This document shows positions 16,892 to 25,050 of a stretch of 64,000 nucleotides of DNA, one piece after another (the first letter of the stretch is position 1; the number at the start of each line of letters is the position of its first letter). The notes beneath the pieces were generated by a model, which saw nothing but the letters and a program-made list of their open reading frames with translations, made no database searches and was not told the DNA's origin. The stretch spans positions 248,001-312,000 of the forward strand of contig NZ_LT838272.1 in NCBI RefSeq assembly GCF_900176005.1, read 5' to 3'. The DNA comes from Thermanaeromonas toyohensis ToBE (GTDB lineage: Bacteria > Bacillota > DSM-521 > Neomoorellales > Neomoorellaceae). The position numbers were made by a program, and so were the translations under genes.

Positions 16892-16987
16892 TTAGCGGCC
16901 TTGCTCTTCGTCGGGCATATAGGCGAGCAGATCACCAGGCTGGCAATTGAGGAATCTACAATGGCTGTTTAGCTCTTTGATACAATT
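16892..16987 (-). pseudogene. C-terminal remnant of an XRE/Cro-type HTH regulator
   Basis: An open fragment of about 31 codons ending LNCQPGDLLAYMPDEEQGR-stop, the characteristic tail of small XRE-family regulators (LNCQPGDLLEYxPDEE). No start or helix-turn-helix portion remains. Lies in the same decayed interval as the toxin-antitoxin remnants. Confidence 0.5.
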
Positions 16988-17061
16988 TTACCACAAATAT
17001 GTGGAAACACAGGGGGTCTCGGGTACCCCAGGCAGAGGAAACCTTAGGTGGGGGAATCCTG

Positions 17062-17589
17062 ATGTTATCTTTATTTACCGGGTACTTATTGATTTTTCTA
17101 GCTAGGGTAACAGATGTAACCCTGGCCACCTTGCGGGTACTTTTTGTGGTTCGCGGGAAACGCTTTTACGCTGCTGGCCTAGGGTTTATAGAGGTAATAA
17201 TCTGGGTGGCCAGCTTAAAATTTGTCATGGAGCACCTTACGGATCCTATAAGCGTTATTTTTTATGCTTTAGGTTTTGCCACTGGGAATATTGTAGGAAG
17301 CTATATTGAAGAAAAGGTGGCTTTAGGGCAGGTGTCCGTACAGATCATAACTTTACATAAGCCTCTGGAACTAGTCCAACACTTAAGGGATGCGGGCTAC
17401 GGGGTTACAGTCACCCAAGGGTATGGGAAGGAAGGGATACACCCTATCTTGCACTTAAGTCTTCCTCGCCGGCGCTTAGCAGAGCTCCAAGAGTTTTTAG
17501 GACATTGGGATGCCCAAGCCTTTGTGGTAGTCCAAGAGATAAAAAATATGTGCGGGGGCTTTTATGGATGCCGGAAAAATGGGAAATGA
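17062..17589 (+). CDS. UPF0316/DUF2179 family membrane protein
   Basis: 175 aa. ATG 17062 is preferred (GGTGGGGG upstream, protein then starts with the first membrane helix); ATG 16999 would add a charged 21-residue leader. Three transmembrane helices in the first 95 residues (LFTGYLLIFLARVTDVTLAT, VIIWVASLKFVME, VIFYALGFATGNIVGSYIEE), then a soluble DUF2179 domain of about 75 residues. Family is common in Firmicutes, function unknown. Followed after 51 bp by the nuclease gene. Confidence 0.85.
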   Translation: MLSLFTGYLLIFLARVTDVTLATLRVLFVVRGKRFYAAGLGFIEVIIWVASLKFVMEHLTDPISVIFYALGFATGNIVGSYIEEKVALGQVSVQIITLHKPLELVQHLRDAGYGVTVTQGYGKEGIHPILHLSLPRRRLAELQEFLGHWDAQAFVVVQEIKNMCGGFYGCRKNGK

Positions 17590-17640
17590 AGGAAAGCATC
17601 AGAAGGCTTCTCGAAGAAAAAGGAGAGGAGAAAAGATACG

Positions 17641-18177
17641 ATGAACATAAAAAGAAGGCTTAAGGGTAAAAGTATAATTCCGTGGCTTTTCTTGACCTTT
17701 CTAACCCTGCTGGCCTATAACTTATTTCCTCGTGATCGCGGAATAGCAGGTCTCTTGCTAGAGGGCAAAGTCCACCAAGTTATAGACGGCGATACCATTA
17801 TGGTAATTCTAGCTGATGGCCGGGAAGAGAAAGTGCGCTTTATCGGTGTTAATACCCCAGAAATTAGTGGCCAAGTCCAACCTTATGGGTTGGAGGCGAA
17901 AGCCTATACAAAGAAGCGTCTGGATGGTCGGCGTATTTACCTTGAATTGGATACAGCCGAGCGGGATAAATACGGTCGCCTGCTCGCCTATGTCTGGCTG
18001 GAACGGCCCCAAAATAAATCACTGCCTGAGATACGCGCTAAAATGTTCAATGCAGAGCTGTTACTGGAAGGCTATGCCCAGGTTATGACTGTCCCTCCTA
18101 ATGTTAAGTACGCTGAAATCTTTAAACAATTAGAAAAGGAGGCCCGTAACGCGAGAAAGGGGTTGTGGGGTTTATAA
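17641..18177 (+). CDS. Thermonuclease (staphylococcal-nuclease) family protein, exported or membrane-anchored
   Basis: 178 aa. Residues 1-30 have a basic start and a hydrophobic core (SIIPWLFLTFLTLLAYNLF), a signal peptide or anchor without an obvious cleavage site. The SNase domain spans about 40-178: VIDGDTIMV (Asp metal ligands), VRFIGVNTPE with the catalytic Arg and the NTPE motif, TAERDKYGRLLAYVW with the second Arg. Ca-dependent DNA/RNA hydrolysis outside the membrane, perhaps nutrient scavenging. Starts behind GGAGAGGAGAAAAG. Confidence 0.9.
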   Translation: MNIKRRLKGKSIIPWLFLTFLTLLAYNLFPRDRGIAGLLLEGKVHQVIDGDTIMVILADGREEKVRFIGVNTPEISGQVQPYGLEAKAYTKKRLDGRRIYLELDTAERDKYGRLLAYVWLERPQNKSLPEIRAKMFNAELLLEGYAQVMTVPPNVKYAEIFKQLEKEARNARKGLWGL

Positions 18178-18232
18178 GGCCATCTTGGGAACAATAAATA
18201 TAAAAACGCCTAAAGTGATGGAGGTACCCGGG

Positions 18233-19810
18233 GTGGCCGAAGGTCATCACATAGAGTCTGCCCTTTTTGTTATATTTGGTGCCACAGGGGATCTGGCTCG
18301 GCGCAAGCTTTTTCCTGCCCTTTATAACCTTTCAGCAGAAGGCATTTTACCTTCCGGAGTAGCCATAGTAGGAGTGGGGCGTCGCCCCTTTGATTTGGCT
18401 TACTTTCGAGAAAAATTTATCCTACCTGCTCTTCTGGATAATTCCCGCTTGGCAGGAAATTTACTTCATAATTTTTCTTCTTTTGCCCAGCGTTGCTATT
18501 ATTTTTCCCTAGACCTGCGGGATTCTTCGCGCTACAGGGAGCTTAAAAATTTTTTGGACCAGCTGGACTGGGAATGGGGGGTCCAAGGGAATCGTGTTTT
18601 CTACTTGGCTTTAGCGCCAGAACTCTTCGGTCCTGTAGTGGCCAATCTTAAGGAACAGGGGTTCCTCGACAAAGGACCTCGTAGCTGGAAAAGGGTTTTG
18701 GTGGAGAAACCCTTTGGTTGGGACTTAGATTCAGCCCGGGCTTTAAACCGGGAGCTGACCCAAGCTTTTCCGGAAGAAGATATTTACCGTATCGACCATT
18801 ATTTAGGTAAAGAGATGATCCAGAACATTATGGTCATAAGGTTTGCCAATGCCTTTTTCGAGCCGGTATGGAATAACAAATATATCGATCACATTCAAAT
18901 TACTTCCAGCGAAAAAATAGGGGTAGGGGAGCGCGCAGCTTATTACGATAGGGCTGGGGCTTTAAGGGATATGTTACAGAATCATATGCTCCAACTTGTA
19001 GCCCTTATAGCCATGGAACCTCCGGTTGGATTAGATGCGCAGGCCATCCGCCTGGAAAAGGCCAAGGTCTTCCGTTCCTTGCAACCTTTTACGAGAGAAA
19101 GGATCCTTCAAGACATAGTCCGGGGCCAATACGGGCCCGGCTATATTGACGGAGAACCCGTCCCAGGATACCGGGAAGAAGCTGGAATCCCTGCCGATTC
19201 CGTCACCGAAACTTTTTTGGCCGTGAAGCTTTTTGTAAACACCTTTCGCTGGGCCGGGGTGCCTTTTTACCTGCGGACCGGTAAACGCCTTCCGGCCAAA
19301 GTAACAGAAATTATAATCCAGTTTAAGCCCCTACCAGAAATTCTCTATTTTAAGGAATACGGTGAGCTCTTGCCCAATGTCTTAGTTATTCGCGTGCAAC
19401 CCCTAGAAGGTATTTTTGTGCAGCTTAATGCCAAGCGGCCGGGTACAAATAACTATATCGTGCCCATAAGATTAGATTTTTGTCAGAACTGCGGGGTAGG
19501 TACCAACTCTCCCGAGGCTTATGAACGTCTACTCTATGATGCTTTGCGTGGGGACGCCACTCTTTTTACTGGATGGGAGGAGGTGGAGTATGCATGGAAA
19601 TTTGTGGATCCTATAGCCCAGGCTTGGGCGACTATCCCTGTGCACTTCCCCAATTATGCTGCCGGGGAATGGGGCCCGCCCGAAGCTCGGGTTCTTATAG
19701 AGCGGGACGGGCGGCGCTGGTGGGAAAGCCCCGCGTATATGATGTATCCTGGCCCATTTACCCAGGTATGCCAGTATATAAAGGGGAGCCGAGCCGGCAA
19801 CCCCGGTTAG
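18233..19810 (+). CDS. zwf: Glucose-6-phosphate 1-dehydrogenase, C-terminally extended
   Basis: Oxidises glucose-6-phosphate to 6-phosphogluconolactone with NAD(P). GTG 18233 is chosen (GATGGAGGT upstream); TTG 18185 and ATG 18218 are alternatives. Nucleotide motif IFGATGDLARRKLFPALYNL and the active-site RIDHYLGKE are intact, as is the Lys in VEKPFGWDL. Normal G6PDH ends soon after GPPEAR..ERDGRRWW; here about 24 residues of unrelated sequence follow (to KGSRAGNPG), encoded by bases that also encode the N-terminus of the next gene in another frame. So the stop was probably lost by a small indel or mutation. Catalytic parts look complete. Confidence 0.95.
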   Translation: MAEGHHIESALFVIFGATGDLARRKLFPALYNLSAEGILPSGVAIVGVGRRPFDLAYFREKFILPALLDNSRLAGNLLHNFSSFAQRCYYFSLDLRDSSRYRELKNFLDQLDWEWGVQGNRVFYLALAPELFGPVVANLKEQGFLDKGPRSWKRVLVEKPFGWDLDSARALNRELTQAFPEEDIYRIDHYLGKEMIQNIMVIRFANAFFEPVWNNKYIDHIQITSSEKIGVGERAAYYDRAGALRDMLQNHMLQLVALIAMEPPVGLDAQAIRLEKAKVFRSLQPFTRERILQDIVRGQYGPGYIDGEPVPGYREEAGIPADSVTETFLAVKLFVNTFRWAGVPFYLRTGKRLPAKVTEIIIQFKPLPEILYFKEYGELLPNVLVIRVQPLEGIFVQLNAKRPGTNNYIVPIRLDFCQNCGVGTNSPEAYERLLYDALRGDATLFTGWEEVEYAWKFVDPIAQAWATIPVHFPNYAAGEWGPPEARVLIERDGRRWWESPAYMMYPGPFTQVCQYIKGSRAGNPG

Positions 19811-20361
19811 AAATAATTAGGGATTACCCGTCTGGTGCTAGGGAGACTCGCCTTATCTTGCCTAGCCACACAGGTACCCACCTGGATGCCCCGGCGCATT
19901 TTCTTCCAGGGGGTAAGACCATAGAGCAGGTAGACCTTAACTTATTACTGGGGAAATGCCAGGTGGCGGACTTAACTGGTATAGAAGAGAAAATAGAAGC
20001 AGAGAACCTCTGGAGTTTAGATATCAAAGCAGGGGAGTTTCTCCTTTTTAAAACCCGCAATTCCTACCAGGACGTTTTTGACCCTTGTTTTGTTTACCTA
20101 AGCGAATCTGCCGCTCGGTATTTAGTAGAAAGAAAGGTACGAGGGATAGGATGGGATGCTCTAGGTATTGAACGCGCTCAACCTGAGCACCCTAGCCACA
20201 AGATACTTCTGGAACAAGGCATTGTTATTCTGGAAGGATTACGGCTTAAGGAAGTAGAACCTGGAGAATACGGTTTGGTAGCTTTGCCCTTGCCAGTATG
20301 GGGGGCTGAGGCAGCGCCTGTCAGGGTAGTTCTTTTGGAGGGATGTATAGTTCTATCTTAA
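19720..20361 (+). CDS. Cyclase family protein (kynurenine formamidase-like, metal-dependent hydrolase)
   Basis: About 213 aa. The family signature SHTGTHLDAPAHFLPGGKTI (HxGTHxDxPxH metal ligands) is at about 45-60, and the N-terminus VYDVSWPIYPGMPVYKGEP is standard. To include it the start must be near GTG 19720, which lies 91 bp inside zwf; a longer reading to 19573 gives only Cys-rich nonsense. Ribosome site is weak, so translation may be coupled to zwf. Hydrolyses an amide or lactone; kynurenine formamide is only one family substrate. 25 bp from a convergent ABC permease. Confidence 0.85.
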   Translation: MGKPRVYDVSWPIYPGMPVYKGEPSRQPRLEIIRDYPSGARETRLILPSHTGTHLDAPAHFLPGGKTIEQVDLNLLLGKCQVADLTGIEEKIEAENLWSLDIKAGEFLLFKTRNSYQDVFDPCFVYLSESAARYLVERKVRGIGWDALGIERAQPEHPSHKILLEQGIVILEGLRLKEVEPGEYGLVALPLPVWGAEAAPVRVVLLEGCIVLS

Positions 20362-20366
20362 GCTCC

Positions 20367-21227
20367 TTATTCTTGGCGGCTAAAGGACCAGGTTCCCCAG
20401 GCTCCTAAGGCCAAAACCAGGAGGATTAAAATTAACAGGTCAGTTTTTAGATCGTAGCGCACTAGAAAGGCCAGAATCCGGGGATCAGCATTACGGTAGA
20501 CCAAAAGCCGCAAGGCATCTACACCATAGGTTAAGGGGTCCAGGCGCATGAGGAAGGCCATCCAGACAGGGACGCTTTGTATAGGGAACATAGCTCCGCT
20601 TAAAAAATAGAGGGGCATAATCAAGAAGTTCATGATCATCTGGAAGCCTTCCATAGTTTCCATGTAACTGGCGATGGCTATGCCAAAGGAAGTGAGGGCC
20701 AGGGAAATTAAAAAGAGGGTAGCTAGAAGTTGGACGACGGCAGTAAAATTAAGCGAGACCTGGGCCAGGGGGGCCAGAAGAAGAAGGATGGTAGCTTGAA
20801 CCATGGCCATTGTGCTTCCCCCTAAGGCTTTACCGATGGCTGTGGCCCAGCGGGGAACCGGGGCTACCAATACTTCCTTTAGAAACCCGAATTCCCTATC
20901 CCAAATAATGGAGATACCAGAGAAGATGGAAGTAAACAGCACGGACATAGCGAGGATCCCTGGGTACATGAACTGCAGGTAACTAATATTTAATCCTGGA
21001 GGTGCCCCCCGGAAACCCATGGCGGAAGAAATACCTTGTCCCACAATAAGAAAGTAGATCAGAGGTTGTCCCAACATTCCGATGATACGGCTACGCTCTC
21101 TTAATAAGCGCAAGATATCCCGGTACCAAATGGTGTAGATAGCACGTAAAGCAGCGGGCATAAGAGTAAAATTTATTACCTCCCCATTTCTAAATATCTT
21201 GCTCTGGATAAGAGCGTACCTTATCAA
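20367..21227 (-). CDS. ABC-2 type transporter permease
   Basis: About 286 aa from TTG 21227; the natural start may be nearer ATG 21161 (MPAALRAIYTIWYRDILRLL), as no good ribosome site fits the longer form. Six hydrophobic segments; the central FLKEVLVAPVPRWATAIGKALGGST with its preceding FSGISIIWDREFG is the ABC-2/DrrB signature, and FLSGAMFPIQSVPVWM is the usual loop before the last helices. Partner of the ATPase just upstream (20 bp). Likely an exporter of drugs or lipids in the DrrAB class; cargo unknown. Confidence 0.88.
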   Translation of the reverse strand: MIRYALIQSKIFRNGEVINFTLMPAALRAIYTIWYRDILRLLRERSRIIGMLGQPLIYFLIVGQGISSAMGFRGAPPGLNISYLQFMYPGILAMSVLFTSIFSGISIIWDREFGFLKEVLVAPVPRWATAIGKALGGSTMAMVQATILLLLAPLAQVSLNFTAVVQLLATLFLISLALTSFGIAIASYMETMEGFQMIMNFLIMPLYFLSGAMFPIQSVPVWMAFLMRLDPLTYGVDALRLLVYRNADPRILAFLVRYDLKTDLLILILLVLALGAWGTWSFSRQE

Positions 21228-21247
21228 GTTAAACGGCTAAGAAGCCT

Positions 21248-22228
21248 TTATCGCCGTACTGGCCTACGGTGAGAGCTTAACCGCATACGTTCCACTGCTG
21301 AAGCTTCTTCTTCGCGGATAGCGCGCCCGGTGAGCTTCAAAAATACGTCATCCAGGGTAGGGCGCCGGAGGTGGATACTTTTGATTTGACCTCCCAGGTC
21401 ACCTGCCAACCGGGGAATAAAGCTGGCCCCATCGCTCACTTCTACTCGTAATCCTTCCGGGCTATGCTGGACTTTAAGGTTATATTTGTGCGTAATAAGA
21501 GGTGCGAGATCCACCCCATCCAAAGGAACCACTGTCAATATATCTCCGCCTACCCAGCGTTTCAAATTGTCCGGAGTATCTAGAGCCTGGATGCGACCGT
21601 AATCAATAATAGCAATTCTATCGCAGTTTTCAGCTTCATCCATGTAGTGGGTGGTCATAAAAATAGTAAGGCCCTTTTCCTCTCGTAGTTTCCGGAGGTG
21701 TTCCCAAATGGCTGTACGGGTTTGGGGATCCAGACCCAAAGTGGGCTCATCTAGGAAAAGCACCCGGGGATAGTGGAGTAAGCCCCGCGCGATTTCCAGT
21801 CGGCGGCGCATACCTCCTGAGAAAGTGCGTACAGTATCCCTTTGTCTTTCCGCCAGCCCCACCATTTCCAGTACTTCCTGCATCCGCTTTTTTAATACCG
21901 GCCGGGGTAGGCCATAAAGGAGGCCGTGGAGGTAAAGGTTCTGGGCGGCTGTCAAACGGTCATCCAGGGAGCTATCTTGAAAGACTATTCCCAGGGAACG
22001 CCTGACCGCATCAGGTTCGCGTAAGATATCGTATCCCGCTAGGCGAGCTTGACCGCTGGTTGGTCGCAGCAAGGTACATAAAATTCTTATGGTGGTGGAT
22101 TTACCTGCGCCATTAGGCCCTAAGAAACCGAAGATCTCTCCTTCTTCTACTACAAAGGATATCCCATCTACTGCTATCACCTGACCGAAGACCTTTCTTA
22201 AGTTTTCCACTTCAATGATGGGTGTCAT
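21248..22228 (-). CDS. ABC transporter ATP-binding protein (DrrA type)
   Basis: 326 aa. Walker A GPNGAGKST, Q-loop GIVFQDSSLDDRLTA, signature FSGGMRRRLEIARGL, Walker B VLFLDEPTLGLD and switch His in MTTHYMDEAE are all intact. The C-terminal 90 residues include the DrrA-type domain ending PTLDDVFLKLTGRAIREEE. ATG at 22228 behind GGAGGGGACACC on the minus strand. Powers the adjacent ABC-2 permease; daunorubicin-resistance-like annotation describes the family, not the substrate. Confidence 0.93.
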   Translation of the reverse strand: MTPIIEVENLRKVFGQVIAVDGISFVVEEGEIFGFLGPNGAGKSTTIRILCTLLRPTSGQARLAGYDILREPDAVRRSLGIVFQDSSLDDRLTAAQNLYLHGLLYGLPRPVLKKRMQEVLEMVGLAERQRDTVRTFSGGMRRRLEIARGLLHYPRVLFLDEPTLGLDPQTRTAIWEHLRKLREEKGLTIFMTTHYMDEAENCDRIAIIDYGRIQALDTPDNLKRWVGGDILTVVPLDGVDLAPLITHKYNLKVQHSPEGLRVEVSDGASFIPRLAGDLGGQIKSIHLRRPTLDDVFLKLTGRAIREEEASAVERMRLSSHRRPVRR

Positions 22229-22276
22229 GGTGTCCCCTCCAAACTTATTACCATTATAGCTCTACTACCTTAAGGG

Positions 22277-22313
22277 GGACAATAAAAAATAATACCCCCG
22301 GAAACTCCGGGGG
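22277..22313 (-). terminator. Rho-independent terminator of the small ORF
   Basis: Stem TCCGGGGG... pairs perfectly with CCCCCGGA (8 bp, loop of 3) and on the minus strand runs into TATTATTTTTTATTG. Confidence 0.85.
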
Positions 22314-22376
22314 CACGAAGCTTTTTGGGTTTGCGCTGAAGGGTCACCCCTCGCCTGGCTCTGGCGAGTCAAGAAC

Positions 22377-22457
22377 TTAGTTGTCACCAAAGAAGAGCAG
22401 GACAAGGATCAGGAAGAGAATGAAGGCAAACCGATTATCGAAAAGAAGGTTAGCCAT
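22377..22457 (-). CDS. Small membrane microprotein, YjcZ-like (26 aa)
   Basis: Too short for routine gene finding. ATG 22457 with GAAAGGAGTGAAATTAA in front, followed by 26 codons encoding MANLLFDNRFAF, then a hydrophobic ILFLILVLLFF and GDN before TAA. One transmembrane helix. Size, DNRFAFILFLILVLLFF composition and short acidic end resemble the YjcZ-type sporulation proteins of Firmicutes. Own terminator 60 bp downstream, so it is a monocistronic unit. Function unknown; forespore or coat membrane location is a family-based guess. Confidence 0.75.
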   Translation of the reverse strand: MANLLFDNRFAFILFLILVLLFFGDN

Positions 22458-22596
22458 TTAATTTCACTCCTTTCGGGTCTTTTCATTACCATAATATGCT
22501 GGCTCTTTGGAAGGGTGATGAAGAATATGGGGGCGCCAAAGTAAGCTTAAAGGGTTAAACCTGCCACCAGGGAAACAAGCCTGTATAAAAACAAGA

Positions 22597-22618
22597 GGGA
22601 GGGGTTTAATCCCCTCCC
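22597..22618 (-). terminator. Terminator of the UxaA-type operon
   Basis: Stem GGGAGGGG / CCCCTCCC with loop TTTAAT. T runs flank both sides (TTTTT on + and CTTGTTTTT on -), so it can act in both directions; it sits 26 bp after the dehydratase stop. Confidence 0.8.
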
Positions 22619-22643
22619 TTTTTACCATAGGGCTTAACCTAGA

Positions 22644-23804
22644 TTATGCACTGCGGTAGAGTTTGGTAAGGACGAACTCTTTATGGCCCAAGGCTTCAGC
22701 TTTGGTGAAACGGCCGTTCAGGGTGCGGAAGAATTCTTCTAGGATTTTACTTCCTGCTTCTTCAAGGTTCATTTCTCGGCGTAAGATGCCGCTTAAGTCT
22801 ACATCTATATGCTCGCTCATGGTGGAAACAGTGATCGGGTTGGCCGAGATCTTTATAACAGGAATAATGGGATGGCCTACGATGTTACCTTGGCCGGTGG
22901 TAAAGAAATGGAGAACCGAGCCGCCAGCAGCAAAGAGGGTAATAGCTTCCGCTGCAGCAGAAGAGGTCTCCATATACCATAACCCCTTACCCTGGGGAGC
23001 TTCTGCAGGTTGAAGTACACCTTGGATGAGGGAGCGCTTACCTATTTTTTGGATGTTGCCCAGAGCTTTTTCTTCAATGGTGGTCAGGCCCCCGGCTATG
23101 TTGCCTTCGGTAGGTTGGGAACCTATGAGGTCTACACCCTGGGATATAATAAATTCGTTATAAGAGGTAAAACTCCGCATGAATTGTTCCCTGATTTCCG
23201 GGGTGGCGCAGCGCTCGGCTACCAGGTGTTCACCTCCTGTAAGTTCAGAGGTTTCCCCAAAGAGGACCGTGGCGCCCATATCCACCAGCCGGTCCACAGC
23301 GTTCCCCAAGGCCGGGTTTGAAGCCAGCCCGGAGGTGGTATCGGATTCCCCACACTTGATGCTCACTACTAGCTCTGAAACATCGCATTCTTCTTTCTTA
23401 AGTTCGGTAGCGTATTGTACATATTCCACAGCCTTACGAGCAGCCATTTCTATAACCTTAAGATCTCCATAACGCTCAATGGCAAAACCGGTTACGGGTT
23501 TTTGAGTTGCTGCGATCCCTTCTACTACGCGGTTGGTCCACTTAGGTTCTATCCCTATAACTATACAGGCGGCTACATTAGGATTGGATCCGGTCCCTAT
23601 CAAAGTGCGGAAGAAGAGCTCCAGGTCTTCTCCAAATTGCAACCGGCCATAAGGATGGGGGAGGGCTATGGTTCCTTCTACTATTTTAGCTACTCCTTCG
23701 GCAGCAGCATTAGAAAGATCATCCAAAGGGAGAATTACTACATGGTTCCGGATACCTACTCGGCCGTTCTCCCTACGGTAGCCTAAAAATTTAGTTTCTG
23801 GCAT
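22644..23804 (-). CDS. UxaA-family dehydratase/lyase, large catalytic subunit
   Basis: About 386 aa. ATG 23804 follows GCGAGGTGG; a longer reading to 23840 overlaps the small subunit. Family features: [26 protein letters not shown] at the start (shown in part), then the His/Cys metal-type residues in [31 protein letters not shown], and [19 protein letters not shown] near the end. The group covers altronate dehydratase, galactarate dehydratase and (2R)-sulfolactate sulfo-lyase; the separate small subunit gene (SuyA/SuyB arrangement) leaves altronate and sulfolactate both possible. Iron-dependent removal of water or sulfite from a hydroxyacid. Controlled by the palindromic operator upstream. 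Confidence 0.85.
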   Translation of the reverse strand: MPETKFLGYRRENGRVGIRNHVVILPLDDLSNAAAEGVAKIVEGTIALPHPYGRLQFGEDLELFFRTLIGTGSNPNVAACIVIGIEPKWTNRVVEGIAATQKPVTGFAIERYGDLKVIEMAARKAVEYVQYATELKKEECDVSELVVSIKCGESDTTSGLASNPALGNAVDRLVDMGATVLFGETSELTGGEHLVAERCATPEIREQFMRSFTSYNEFIISQGVDLIGSQPTEGNIAGGLTTIEEKALGNIQKIGKRSLIQGVLQPAEAPQGKGLWYMETSSAAAEAITLFAAGGSVLHFFTTGQGNIVGHPIIPVIKISANPITVSTMSEHIDVDLSGILRREMNLEEAGSKILEEFFRTLNGRFTKAEALGHKEFVLTKLYRSA

Positions 23805-23808
23805 ATCT

Positions 23809-24087
23809 TTACCACCTCGCGGTTTTAAGGTTATGCACATGCACGTGTTCGCCCCGGGCTATTGTATCTGTTGCCCGGCCAATAGGTTGACCATATTTGA
23901 TCACCATTTCACCTTTAGCTATGTCCTGGAGGGCGATCTTGTGGCCGAGCGGAATGTTACTTTTAGCTTGGAGTTCAATGATGCTATCATCCTCCATGAC
24001 CCAGCCAGTTACCCTTTCGCCAGCTTGGATATCCGCTACGGCTACGCCTACGGTATCCGCCTTGGCGTGTACAAAAAACTTTTCCAC
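23809..24087 (-). CDS. UxaA-family dehydratase small subunit (SAF domain)
   Basis: 92 aa, a single SAF domain: [20 protein letters not shown], then [22 protein letters not shown], standard for the N-terminal part of altronate dehydratase or the alpha subunit of sulfolactate sulfo-lyase. Stops 4 bp before the large subunit's ATG, so the two are translated together. Transcribed from a promoter with TTGACA and TACAAT boxes overlapped by a dyad operator. Confidence 0.88.
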   Translation of the reverse strand: MEKFFVHAKADTVGVAVADIQAGERVTGWVMEDDSIIELQAKSNIPLGHKIALQDIAKGEMVIKYGQPIGRATDTIARGEHVHVHNLKTARW

Positions 24088-24123
24088 TGTGTAAAGTTCC
24101 CCCTCTCCCAGGTATATGAGGTC

Positions 24124-24138
24124 AGTGGTAATACCACT
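24124..24138 (-). promoter_or_regulatory. Palindromic operator at the UxaA-operon start site
   Basis: AGTGGTA-A-TACCACT, a perfect 15-bp dyad of the TGGTnnnACCA class bound by FadR/UxuR-type GntR regulators. It overlaps the expected transcript start, a repressing position. Confidence 0.65.
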
Positions 24139-24141
24139 TCT

Positions 24142-24171
24142 ATTGTAGGACTAGCTAAGCTTACCTGTCAA
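24142..24171 (-). promoter_or_regulatory. Promoter of the UxaA-type operon
   Basis: On the minus strand TTGACA (24171-24166), 18-bp spacer, TACAAT (24147-24142), about 60 bp before the small-subunit ATG. Confidence 0.7.
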
Positions 24172-24252
24172 GGTACAATGCGAAAAGATGGGGAAATTGT
24201 TGCCTGGCCTAAAGAAGAGATCTTTTTCATATGGATTTAAGGCGGGGGGAAA

Positions 24253-24957
24253 ATGGGCATGCCAAGTAGAGTAATTAGGCTTAGCTTGTGGGTCGGGTTG
24301 GGGGTAGTAGCTTTAGGTATGTTTATCACTATGCGTATGGCTTGGCAGGGGTACCGGGAACGCAAAGCGGTTCAGGCCCTTTCCTGGGCTCTGGCCAACC
24401 AGGTGGTGGTAGTGGATCCTGGGCATGGTGGGATCGATGCCGGTGCCCGGGGGCCGGGAGGCACGTTGGAGGCAGATATAGTATTAGCTATAAGCCAAAA
24501 CTTGGCGGGGTTTTTAAGGCAAGGTGGGGCCCGGGTTTTCCTTACCCGCCAGGATGCCCAGGCCCCGGAGGGGGAAAGCGGGGATGATCTGGTAGAGAGG
24601 GTGCGGCTGGCCCAGAAGGTGGGAGCGGACGTTTTTATATCAGTTCATGCCAATGCTTTTAATGACCGGGAGTACGGGGCTCAGGTGTTTTTTAACCCCG
24701 GCTCTAAGGAAGGAGAAAGGCTGGCGGTGGCTATCCAGGAGGAGATCCGCCGGTTATTAAAAAATACCGAGCGAGAAGCTTTAGGTTTAGATGCTTTTGT
24801 GCTCCGCAACCTCAATATTCCGGCGGTAATTGTGGAGGTGGGTTTCCTTACTAATCCACAGGAAGAGAAACTTTTAAGGAACCCAGATTACCAGCGTAGA
24901 ATGGCCTTCGCCATTTATTTAGGGATCGCGAAGTATTTAGCCGAGAGAAAACGGTAA
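24253..24957 (+). CDS. cwlD: N-acetylmuramoyl-L-alanine amidase, CwlD-like
   Basis: 234 aa. Residues 8-30 form one membrane anchor; the Amidase_3 domain spans about 50-232. Zinc ligands are visible: H58 in VVDPGHGGIDAG, E73 in GTLEADIVL, His in ISVHANAF (about 132), and catalytic Glu in IVEVGFLTN (about 197). CwlD acts in the forespore to make muramic-delta-lactam of spore cortex peptidoglycan, so it marks a spore former. Length and anchor fit CwlD better than vegetative amidases, which carry extra wall-binding domains. ATG start behind GGCGGGGGGAAA. Confidence 0.9.
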   Translation: MGMPSRVIRLSLWVGLGVVALGMFITMRMAWQGYRERKAVQALSWALANQVVVVDPGHGGIDAGARGPGGTLEADIVLAISQNLAGFLRQGGARVFLTRQDAQAPEGESGDDLVERVRLAQKVGADVFISVHANAFNDREYGAQVFFNPGSKEGERLAVAIQEEIRRLLKNTEREALGLDAFVLRNLNIPAVIVEVGFLTNPQEEKLLRNPDYQRRMAFAIYLGIAKYLAERKR

Positions 24958-25050
24958 CTACTAAATTCATGCTCTATGTGGTAAAGTATACCTAAAGAAA
25001 GGATTACATTAAAACTTAAGCGGTAGGTCATATTAAAAGGGGTGGTAGAT

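Noticed and set aside
16156-17000. Genomic-island attachment repeat of the tRNA-Gly 3' end
   Set aside because: I looked for a second copy of the GTTCGAATCCCGT segment downstream and saw none in this window.
19573-19719. Upstream extension of the cyclase gene to 19573
   Set aside because: Encodes Cys- and Gly-rich sequence that does not belong to the family and lies wholly within the conserved zwf frame.
23833-24240. Plus-strand frame of 135 codons across the UxaA-type operon start
   Set aside because: Overlaps the small subunit and its promoter; no family pattern and no ribosome site.
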